Below are positions 36,801-46,677 of a DNA stretch of 64,000 nucleotides, piece after piece (positions within the stretch are counted from its first letter, which is position 1; the number at the start of each line of letters is the position of its first letter). The stretch is from Pristionchus mayeri (taxonomy: Eukaryota > Nematoda > Chromadorea > Rhabditida > Neodiplogasteridae): positions 21,769,087 to 21,833,086 of the forward strand of contig BTRK01000001.1 in NCBI GenBank assembly GCA_036245805.1. The letters are read 5' to 3'. The translations under genes and the position numbers were made by a program. The notes beneath the pieces were generated by a model. The model saw only the letters and a list, made by a program, of their open reading frames with translations. It was not told the origin of the DNA and ran no database searches.

Positions 36801-38339
36801 TCGCCTCTTGTGTGTGCGCACCGCAGTGCGACGAGTGTTATTTTCGGGCGCGACGTTTCCTAATTGCTCCATCCGGTAGGAAGTAGGGGGGTCGCAGGTT
36901 GACTAGTAAAACTCGCCCTGCGCGACTGCACCCCACCAGGCGCACAACCATGAGCACAACACTCACCAACTCGTTCTATAGTTTCTCGCGCATTGTAGCA
37001 ACCTCCTGATGGCACAGCACCATAACAATCGAGAGGAAGAGAGAGCAAAGAGAATGAAGTAGTAAAGAGAAGGGGAGAGAGAGGGGGGAGAGGGGGGAGG
37101 GGGGAGGGGGAAGATCAAGCTAATCCATCCTCCTTCAGGTGTTCGCCTGGCAGATCCTCCGTGAATCAGTGACCGATGAGGAACTGAAGAATGTCCAGAT
37201 CTCCCTTCGAACCTTCCATGGAGAAACTGCTCGTCATCTCCTCAACAGACAACTCGACAAGGTCCGTCTACGAGACTCCGCCCCCTCTGATCTTCGATCT
37301 CTCTCAGATTCGATTGGTAGTGGAGGCAACGATGCGATACTTCAAGTGGGATCAACTCCCGGATGAGAGTCAATTGAGCAAGGCGAAGCTCATTCTCTCC
37401 CATCTCAAGAACAATGCGAAGGTCCGGAATTGGACTCTGAGGGAGGGACGACCCAACAGGTAACCATTCGTTCGAGATCTTTCCCCTTCGGTCTCACTCT
37501 ACATCATACGATGAATGGTTTGGGTTTATCAGTGATTAAACCTCACGTCAATCACATGAGTAGAGAGAGACAAAGAAAGGGTCACGCGAGATAGCAGTTT
37601 CGATGGTTTCATAGTAATGCTAGCATCATCCCTCACAACCCTTTCGACGCCAGATAAGAGAAAGCGTAGATGAGAGGTTCTCATTGGTTTGAGACGCGTT
37701 ACGGTAGAGAGGAGGGGGAGGGAGAGAGGGGGATAGGGTGATAAGAGATGAAAAAGGGGATCAATTGATCGTGCGGCCTTATTCTCCGCCCTAGAGGGAA
37801 AGCGATAGCCTTCCTTCTCCTTCCTGTTCAAGAGCACAAAAAGAGCCTGGAAACTCGTAATCTCGTTTCGAATCTCCCTTCGAATCGATCGATTTCTGCA
37901 CTATGACGATGGACTACCAATGGTGTTCTTTGTGTTCCTCTCTCTTCTTCCCGTTGCCAGTCGAAACGGTTTCGGAGCGAGACGTAAACCCGTCAGACAA
38001 CGTAATCGGATCAACGAAGAGAGCGAAACAGTTGACGAAAGGGGGCAAAAAGAAGGGAGGGATTCATCCCTTGAAGGGACTTCCTTCCTCTCCTTCATCC
38101 ATCTCTCTTTCAGGGTCTTCCGTGCAACAGCAGCTACTCCTCCCGTCTCGACTGAGATGATCTGGCGGAGATACGCCCAGATCCTCGGCCCCGCTGGTCT
38201 GGCTGCAGTTGGCATGCTGCCAACAGGAGCAGCAGCAGGTGCAGCCCCCTCGACCACGCCCCCTGTCGTGCCAACCCCCACCACTCCCCTTTGGCCCAAT
38301 GCGGCACTGCAGAATCTGGCAGCCAATCTGCCAGTCTGA
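33802..38339 (+). CDS. BEN-like-domain transcriptional regulator, possibly LIN-14-like
   Basis: Well-supported exons: 33802-33941 ([14 protein letters not shown] ... a leucine-rich, coiled-coil-like segment), 33993-34095, 35450-35695, 37139-37261, 37308-37459 and 38114-38339. A further exon near 34661-34780 ([17 protein letters not shown]) is probable, but its donor phase does not join the exon at 35450, so the middle of the gene is unresolved. Exons 37139-37459 encode [18 protein letters not shown] ... [10 protein letters not shown] ... [12 protein letters not shown] ... LREGRPNR, a helical module with the look of a BEN DNA-binding domain; nematode LIN-14 is a BEN-domain factor, but I cannot confirm orthology. 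The C-terminus is Ala/Pro/Thr-rich. Nuclear role inferred. Two let-7 seed matches lie downstream. The 5' end may extend upstream of 33802. Confidence 0.6.
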
Positions 38340-38732
38340 GGTCCTTCTTCCCCTCTCTGAGCCATACTGGGGTGATTGTCTCCTCGTCTCTTTCTTTCCT
38401 TCAATCGATGAGCTCCCCTCTCTCACTCTCTTCTCCTCCAAGAATGTTTTGGCAACCCCGTGTTCCTCTTCTCCATTTCTAGCATAGACGGTGCTTCTCC
38501 TCTATTCATCTCTTCTTCATTTGCTAGTCGATTTCCTCCTCAAAGCATTGTCAAATCCCGTGCAAGAATCAATAGAAGCTGCAACCCTTTGATATCAACT
38601 AGAATATCCCCGTTCTCTTCAATCGATAGAGTGCCTTGTGAGACCCTTTCTGGACTGAGCATAATGTGTTATAGCTCCCTTATATCAACTGAGATCACTC
38701 CCGTAATCATTCCTCCCTCTCTTCATTCATTT

Positions 38733-38917
38733 CTACCTCTTCAATTCAAACCCAATCAGCCGTTTCTTTCCTTCTCTTCACTCTCTCACTGCAATATCTA
38801 TGTGTCCGACCATCTATTGTTGAATATTATTATGTTCCGAGATGTAGCCTCGTTCCGCCCTCTCTCCCCTCTCTCTCCCATGGAAGAGGGAGGGGGGGGG
38901 GTCGTTGATCTACCTCA
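38733..38917 (+). promoter_or_regulatory. Two let-7-family seed matches in the presumed 3'UTR
   Basis: CTACCTC at 38733-38739 and CTACCTCA at 38910-38917, 390 and 570 bp after the stop of the BEN-like gene. CTACCTCA is a perfect 8-mer site for the let-7 seed. No lin-4-type match (CTCAGGGA) was found. The 3'UTR length is unknown, so the sites may lie beyond the transcript. Confidence 0.35.
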
Positions 38918-40325
38918 ACTAGCAATCCCATTCTCGTCGTGTGTTCTCCTTTCACTCGACGTCAAAACAACTTGTGTCAACCCCTTTTCCCTTCCTTCGA
39001 TTCCATAAATATCACTCTGATTCCACATGTGTCTGCCCAGTCAACACTATCGGGGAGGCAATCTCTGCCCTTTCTGCATCCAATGCAGCTGAACCCGTTC
39101 ACAAACTGAATTGCACAAGCAGATAGGGGAAGAGACGAGAAGAAAAAGCAGACTAGGAAAGACAACATCGGTTTCGTTTCCTTTTTATTCTGAACGCGTG
39201 ATTACAGTTTGATAGGGGAATCGATTGGGTTGGGAAATGGGGGACGAAGGGATGACTGGGACAGGAATGTCTGCTACAGATAACGAAGGGGCTGTAGTGC
39301 ATCCCCCTGGTCTCCGAAGGACACAAATTGGAAATCGAAGCCGAGGGATCTTCGAGAGAGAAAAACTAGACGAAAAATGGTGAATCTGTTGTTTATTGAC
39401 TTAGCATCGGCAAGAGTAATTTCATCATGCATCAATCCATCCTTCCTTCCCATTTCATTCTAACCTATGTTACTCCGTCTGTTTCACACAAATCTCTTCG
39501 AATGAGGGAATCGTCATTTATCAGCATAATAAGTATGAGGGAGAGGTACAATAATGATACAGTAATCCATGCAACGTACACAAACAATCAATCAGTGGAA
39601 CGATGGGAGAGCGACTGGCAATTACGATCACAACTCTGCTTGGAGTCGACACTCCGCACGACAAATGGCCTGCAAAGTTCAAAGATTATTCTTGCGTCGA
39701 GATGGGATGATTGGATGACGTAATCCTCGTCTGATAGAAATCACAGATCAATTGGATAAGAGTCGCCAAACTCGTCTTTATTAAGTGCACAATTCCCGGA
39801 GTAGACCAGGTTGACCTCTTCCTACTCCATTCTCCCTCTTCTTCTTCATTCAGGTTCTACTCCAACTCTTCAACATAGTACTAAATAGTGAGTGAAAGTC
39901 GCCCGCAACTCTCAACTATTTTCCACCTAGTTTGCCCATTTTATGCATGCAGTAATACTCTTTGATACTCTCACAACTGGGGATGGAAGGGGTGATCAGT
40001 ACAATACCACCTCCCTCTCTTCTCCCTTCTGGATAGGGAAGGGGGGCGAGAGGGGGAGAGGGGGAGGAGGGGGAGAGACTGCCGTAGGGTGCAAAGACGT
40101 GACTACTACGTACTGTTTGTTCGACCGAATGAGAGGGGAAGGGAGATTTTGGTTTGCGAGCTACTACGGCAAAAGAAGAGAAGAAGTGGAATGGGCGAGT
40201 GAAAGGGGAGGGACGAACAACCCCTTATCACTACCGTACCTAAACCTTATCAGACAAAGGGTTTGACTACGATACTTCGTCCCTCTCCTGTATACTGTAG
40301 TGAGTAGTCCATTCCACTCATCCAG

Positions 40326-40814
40326 ATGGTCACTTGCTCATCACGTGCCTCAAACCATCCTTGAGTGGTCTCTTCCCCTCCATTCCATCCAAAACACTGC
40401 ACTTTCCATCTTCGTCGCCCGTCTCTAACTCATCGATCAATGGCCTTCACAGCACACGAGAGCACGTAGAGACCTCCCCCCCAGAGAGGATACCGTACAT
40501 CATGGATGATGCAGTTCGGAAGGTCAGACGAGAGACAAGTATCGGATACGCCATCTTCGAGAGATCAAGCACTCCTTTCTGACCCTTCGCTTCGGGGTTT
40601 GCATATCGGAGGGAGGGAAGAATGCAAGGAGAAGTATAGGGAGAAGGGGAAGGGTTTGCATTTGCATGCCCCCCCCCCCTCTCAGAGACTGGGGGAGGGG
40701 GAGAGGGAGGGGGATACTCACGGGTGGAATCAGATGGGAAACTTCTGTGTGCGCGGTCTCTGCGCCCTTGAGCCTCTCCCTCCTCAGGTGGTGAACAAAC
40801 CATGTGACCACTAG
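40326..40814 (+). CDS. Candidate 3' end of an unknown gene
   Basis: An open exon 40326-40522 with ATCCAG acceptor and AAG/GTCAGA donor (ending MDDAVRK) joins in phase 0 to 40788-40814 (VVNKPCDH, stop) behind a CTCCTCAG acceptor. The phase of the first exon requires an upstream exon that I could not find. No family recognised; could be chance. Confidence 0.22.
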
Positions 40815-41176
40815 CCTCTCTCTCTCCCTTTTAGCTTCCCGAGGGGAAGAGAATGGAAGGGCGAAACAACAGACTGCTACACAAATGGGTGATCAGACGG
40901 AGAGAGGGAGAGGGGATCGAAGATCGGGCGAGTCTTCCCATCCCTTAGCTCATTCTCATTGCGATAGTGTGATCCGAGAAGTGGCAGTTGGGCATTCATC
41001 GAGAGAGAGAGATGGACGTACAAAGTAGGTGCTACTGCACGCATCTTCCCCTTCCTCCTCTCGATCCCTCAGATGGATGCTCACCTTGAGATGGTTTCTG
41101 CTCTCTCCGTAGTACCACTCCTCCAGTTCCTCCTCCTTCCTCCAATCATTCCGTTACTCCAATCACTCTGAATCCC

Positions 41177-44100
41177 CTACCTACTCATCAGATCTTCACA
41201 CATCATCTTGAGATGGGCGATCTCTGCCTCGGGTTCAGCCAGGAACTCATCAGGGAAACCGAGATCAACCTAAAATTCGCACATTTAAAAAATTAAACCG
41301 GCAATGTTTCTTCCCGGCATGTCCGATGATGACGTCACCCCTTTATGCCGCCCGATTGACTATGTATGGCGTAACCTCCTTATCACCTCCTCCCCGGAGG
41401 GTGGGTATCAAATTCCAGTCTGAGAGGGGGAAATCGTTCGCTTGCACTTTTCCTCCTCCAAATCGGTCTATCCTTGATAAGACACCACATGATCATCCTC
41501 TTCCTCTCTCTTCTCTCCACTCTCTTCATATCTCTCACTCTATCGCCTTCTCTCGTCCACGAGAGATCATGGGAATACTTGAAAGCAGTCATTTCTGATC
41601 GTGAGATGTACTGATATAGAAGTGCAACTTCTTTCCTAGATACCGTCTACCGTACTATTCCCGGTGTACACTCAGCCACCCCTCCCTTCCTATCTCTGTC
41701 CTTGCAACGTCCTTCTTGTCATACCACTTACGTTCTCCCCATCTCAACTTCACCCACCAGAGGGATGTGTCTAGGGAAGATCCGCACTCTCTCCCTATTC
41801 CAGAGCGAGATAGGATGAAACATCGGGAGAGTGGCCACAGTAATTCTTCCAAAATGGTTCGGTCACTCGTCCGGGAAAGGGAGGTGACAGAGAGTACAGG
41901 AGGGGTAATCTAACTGGTCTCTTCATTCCAAGGGGGACTCAAGAGGTGGACAGGGGAAGTCAACTCATCACTTTTGCGCACTGGTCTACAAATGCCGTCA
42001 AGCGAAAAGAGACGGGAGAAAAGTACACCCAAAATGATGATGGACAGGTCAAGTCTCGGTTATTATAACCATTTTGACCGGCCTTTTTGTGTACTCGCGG
42101 GAGAGTGGAAGAGGAAGAGGGTTAAAACATGAACAATCCCAGAAACGGGGGGGGGGGGGGGGGGGGTAAAAATTTGTTAACCTAATTACATACATGGAGG
42201 AGGGATGTATGAAATGAGGTAGTTCATTCTTGATCTCTGGCGCACTCTCCATTCCGTCGTTCCACTCTCTCGGGGTCGAAACAGACACAAGAGGGAGGGA
42301 TTGAGGATGGCGGAAGGGATGAATGGAGAGAGGGCAAAACAGCTGATTCGTAATGGCTGGGTCAACAATCGGATGAAGAGGCGAAGGAAGAGGAAGGAGA
42401 ACCACTCCATTTCGACACTCTCTCTCTCTCTCTGTTGTGGCTACCGAATGGCCATGACTAATCACCATGAGCCTCCATAGGTTGTGTAAACCACCCACTG
42501 AGAATTTGTGGCGGAAACAATCTGATTCACTTCTTCTTTGATTGTTATTGTTGTTGTTCTCTCGTGGTCATCTTCTCGTGTGAACTGCCCATGACTAGTT
42601 TGCACCATCTCCCATGCCATACTGTTCATCGGAGGAATCGAGAGAGGAGAAGATGGAGGAGGGGGGAGGAGGGGGGGGGGGGTTCCGGGAACAATCGGTT
42701 TGGGTTCTCTATCATCGTGCGAGTGAATGGCAAATTGCATAATTGGCCTCTTCTTCTTTCGCCATTTCGTTTCACACGACAATTGGCTGAATTCGTGTGA
42801 GGGAAGGGGGGAATCAGGGGAATTGGTCGAGGATGGATGATGAGAGTGGTACTCCTTAGCCCCGAATACCGTAGGGAAGAGAGTTCCTTCCCTTGAAGGA
42901 GTCCATGTGTGGGAATATCAAGAGGAGGAAGGGAAGGTGGAGAATTGGAGAGGCCACTATTACTACTAACTAACTACCGTCAACGTGAGAGAAAAGGAGT
43001 ATGCAGACTCACTATGAGAACATATTTCATTAGTATAAGGGATCCTATTTGGTATTTTTAAATTTTTTTCGAAACAGGCCCATCAGCGAATGGAAGGTGA
43101 AGGGGGAATCAATTTGCGGGCGGAACCAGTCGTTTCTCATCGCTCTGATTGTGTTCATAATCGGTATGGATTCATGGAGTGTGATTATTACCCCTCTCTC
43201 TCCCTCGTCTCTTCTTCACTATTCATTCTCGGTTGACCTACCCCCTCTTCCCCTATCATCTCTCCATTACAACAATACTTCCTCACCGGTTACTGGTTAC
43301 ACACCAAAAATGTGACGAGAAGGAATCAGAGGGGCCGAACAGAAAGACGGGCATGAGATTATTTAACGGAGTTGCCTCATTAGACACCGACTCGAGCACT
43401 CCTTGCTTCTACAGGTAGGTCATTATCTTCCTTTGACGCACTCTTAGCCCAGTTTTGGGAGTTGCGCTCACTTAAAACGGAGATGCTTGATGAGTATACG
43501 GTCAGTGGGTATCTCCAGCCCTTTCTCGGCCCGAAGTGCACTTTGGAAGGAGGGAGCAGAGGGAGAGGACAGGAGAAGAGGGATAATTACCACGTGAAAT
43601 CAATTGTAAACGAGAAGGGTGAAAGAGACTGTGCAAACCTAGTATGGGAAATAACTGGAAAATCCGAAGGAGGGATCTTCTCCATATATTCATGAATACT
43701 GCAATCAAGCCCGTGATTAAAAAATACAGATCACTCAACGGAACCGTCCCCCTCATCTACAGGCAATCTCATCAATCAAGGCATTCTTCTTCCTCCAAAC
43801 CCTCTATCTTCCATCCACCTACCCAATATCCGATAGATGGATACCCCTCATTCAGGTACTCTGTGATTACCTCACCCAGTGGACAAAGGAACATTCTGAG
43901 CGCGCTATTTTCGTAGGGGTTTGGGTTTCGGCTAAACAGTAATCCCAATAGACACTTCTAAAAAATAATCGAGACCGATGCATTCGAAAAAAATAATAAC
44001 CTTTACTCCTCTTTGCTTGAGACTCTCGATGGTGTTGATCGTCCCACTCTTCTGAGGTTGGAATCGATCGATACCCTCAAGGGTTGAATATGAATATGGA

Positions 44101-44473
44101 CGATGATTGGGAATAGCTTCACATCTCCTCTCCTACCTGTTTATCCCTGTGCACGTGATACTTGAGTAGTCGTTCGCAAGTCCCTTCCAGCCACTCAATC
44201 AGCTGAGACTCCGATCGCTGCAATCCTATTTTGATTTCGTACGAAAAAAACACAACAAGTCGTCCGATAGATTGGGTTATAATACAATAAATAGAGGGTA
44301 ATTAAATTGAACTCGCGCACCTCTCCCCTGAAGCTATTCGTGCTCTCCTCCATCTCTCTGACTGTGATGAGACACGCCTCGCACTTGTCTGCCATCACTG
44401 GAGTAGCATCGAAGGAGGAGGAAGAGGGAGGGAGAGAGAGGAAGAGGAGAAGCACACCCGGAGAGACAACCAT
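41177..44473 (-). CDS. CNPY: Canopy (CNPY) family saposin-like ER protein
   Basis: Exons 44321-44473, 44137-44217, 44007-44075 and 41177-41269 join in phase 0 throughout; 131 aa. Signal peptide MVVSPGVLLLFLSLPPSS, then DKCEACLITVREMEE (the canopy CxxC), IEWLEGTCERLLKYHVHRDK and PDEFLAEPEAEIAHLKMMCE, matching the order of canopy 3/4 proteins, which act in the ER in folding of surface receptors. Four family cysteines are visible (CEAC, GTC, MMC). It is shorter than vertebrate canopies (about 180-280 aa), so a small exon may be missing. The third exon uses a CTTGAG acceptor. The last intron is 2.7 kb and contains a G20 run. Same strand and downstream of MED31 and ligase. Confidence 0.82.
42147..42166 (+). 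repeat. Mononucleotide G20 tract
   Basis: Twenty consecutive G on the + strand in the last intron of the canopy gene (C20 on the transcribed sense). Several shorter G runs occur nearby (for example around 42660-42690). Confidence 0.95.
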
Positions 44474-44910
44474 CCACCTGATACATTAACAATGTAAAAA
44501 AACTATCACAAACAGTCGTCGAAATGTAGGTCCAAAATGACACAGCATGCTCGGTTTGTGAAGTTCGGATCAGTTCAAAAATAGAAAACGTTCCCATATA
44601 TGTTTGTTTTCGTTAAAATTGCAAACAAGTAACCATTTTCAATGATTTGATATTAAAATTATAGGAACGTGCCCACAATTTTGAGACATACCCTTTCGCC
44701 CTGATTCACGACTAATTAATCACCCATTAAACACACCTACTCCTTAACAAGTATTTTAACCTGTGTGATCTTTGATCTCCCCCCTTCTCTACTGATGAAT
44801 CTTCTCTTCTCCCTTTCCCTCCACTTCCTCTGCAGCCGATGGATTCTCCTGAACGAGTATAAACATTTAATTAATAAATATCTGCTATTCATAGCCGCGA
44901 TCTTCTCATA

Positions 44911-45353
44911 TCGTACGTGATGGAAATTTAGGAACGTATACCGCGTAATTTCCAAAAATATCATGTTTCGTCGATTATTGTGAATTTTCATTTTTACGAC
45001 TGTTGCTTTTTTGCATTCTTTTTTTCATACGCGTTTTCATAAAACGGATGGGTTTTTACACGGAAATATGGCTAGAAATGCAATAAAAGCTCGTGAAAAA
45101 AACATGAAATATTGACGAAATAGTGCTAAAACCCGGTTATGGCTATTTCGTCAACATTGCATAATTTTCACGAGCTTTTATTGCATTTCTAGCCATGTTT
45201 CCGTGTAAAAACCCATCCGGTTTAGGAAAACGCATATTAGAAAAAGAATGCAAAAAAGCAAAAGTCGTAAAACTGAAAATTCACCATAATCCACGAAACG
45301 TGATATTTTTGAAAATTGCACGGTATACGTTCCTAAATTTCCATCACGTACGA
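44911..45353. mobile_element. Palindromic MITE, 443 bp, TA-flanked
   Basis: Nearly its whole length is inverted repeat: outer ends TCGTACGTGATGGAAATTTA on the left and its complement on the right, arms about 200 bp, centre near 45130. Flanked by TA on both sides (44909-44910 and 45354-45355), consistent with Tc1/mariner-type integration. It sits between the 3' end of MED31 and the start of canopy. No coding capacity. Confidence 0.85.
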
Positions 45354-45390
45354 TAGTGTACTAAATTCCATTCTTAAAAATCTTTAAATA

Positions 45391-46226
45391 TTAAACATAA
45401 AATAAATGGCTGACGTGTAGTCTCTGCCTCTTCCTCAGATAGTACTGCCACTGGAGGATCTGCTGGTCCTCGATGAACTTCGCGTTGTGAGCAGTGGCCA
45501 GAGCCTCCCTGGGGGAGAAGGATCAATGACCGAGATAGACGAAGATCAAAGACCAACCGGAAGTCGGAAGATTGAAGGGCTTCGAGGAGGTGAAGGCACT
45601 GCGGGTACTTGAGGGCTCTGCGAGACAAAATTATCAAATAGAAAAACATTGCATTAAAATTTTCCAGAAAATGCGTATTTCGAATATTTATATTTCAATG
45701 CTAAAGGGACGCCGCATCACGAGAGAAAAGACTGGAAGGTAGACTGGTACTCACCGTGCGTACTCCGGTCGTTGCCAGTAGAGGAGGTACTTGAGGTAGT
45801 TCACGAAGGATTCCTCCTTGAAGTAACCACGCTGAGCGAGGACTGCAACCAAGCCATGCCATCCCACAATTGGGACATTTTAAATATGCAATCAATTTTC
45901 CTTATTCAGTATGAATGCATGAATATTGTTTATAACACTGTTCTGTCTTGAGCAATTACTTGGTTTTAAACTTTAGACTTAAAAAGTGTTTAGGAGTAAG
46001 CAGAGTGAGAAGCTCGTGCACCACTGTTCCCCTCCGCTCTCCTTGACTCACAAGTGAGATAGTGTGGATTGGCGAGTGCCTGGACGAACTCGCACTCTGC
46101 CTCGAATCTCTTCTTCTGCTCCTCTGCCGTCTCCGTGGAGAAGATGATCTCGGCTGTAATGATATCACACCTACGGTATATCATGCCACACATAGATGAC
46201 TGATGCGGAAAGATCGAATGAAGCAT
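45391..46226 (-). CDS. MED31: Mediator complex subunit 31 (SOH1)
   Basis: Small conserved subunit of the Mediator middle module, nuclear, needed for RNA polymerase II transcription. Exons 46052-46226 (or from 46184), 45755-45842, 45558-45617 and 45391-45508 join in phase. Landmarks: EFVQALANPHYLTFLAQRGY, FVNYLKYLLYWQRPEYARAL, KYPQCLHLLEAL and KFIEDQQILQWQYYLRKR, which cover the whole family core. With the ATG at 46226 the protein is 146 aa, with 46184 it is 132 aa; an ATTACAG acceptor at about 46163 leaves open a different first exon, so the N-terminus is unsettled. An intron near the 3' end carries the TCTTTGATCT motif. Same strand as ligase, whose stop lies about 450 bp upstream. Confidence 0.9.
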
Positions 46227-46677
46227 CCTCGAGTTGTATTCAGCAGTATGCAGTAAGCACTAATGAGTGAATGAGCGTACTATTAGGTGATTGCTCCAGT
46301 GTGACTTGTGGGGGAAGGACTCTTCCGCCCTCCGCGTCTCTCCCCTTCAATACTTCCGTTGGTTACCAGGAAATAATCAGTTGAGGTAGCCGAGACCGGA
46401 AATTAAACCGAATGTCGGAGGAGGAAAACGAGAGGAATCGAGAGGTTAGTTTATTAACTGACGCGTACACACAACGAGGGATTTGTGAAGCATTCTACAG
46501 TATTCAACATGAGAAGATTAAAATAAGTCGAGATCAATAAAGATATGATAAAGAAAGCTAGCCGTGAATGGAACAATAGATTAAATATCCTGTAAAACAA
46601 CATGAAAATTAAAACTCGGGTTATAATAAATACTGGCACAATCGCACAATTTTTGTCCGATGATTAAATCAATGGAC

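Larger units (their letters stand above)
38340..41176. other. Intergenic between BEN-like gene and canopy
   Basis: CT/GA-rich simple sequence. AATAAA-type signals appear on the minus strand at about 39186, 39391 and 39777, hinting at an undetected minus-strand gene, but no coding exons could be chained. It contains the weak + strand candidate at 40326-40814. Confidence 0.4.

Noticed and set aside
36301..36879. 192-aa open frame on the plus strand
   Set aside because: It is inside the long intron of the BEN-like gene, is low complexity with Gly and Arg runs, and has no recognisable domain.
43353..43916. Possible two-exon plus-strand gene nested in the canopy intron (43353-43414 joined to 43763-43916)
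   Set aside because: Phases match and give 71 aa, but the product is Ser/Pro/His-rich with no domain, and the evidence does not exceed chance in this CT-rich sequence.
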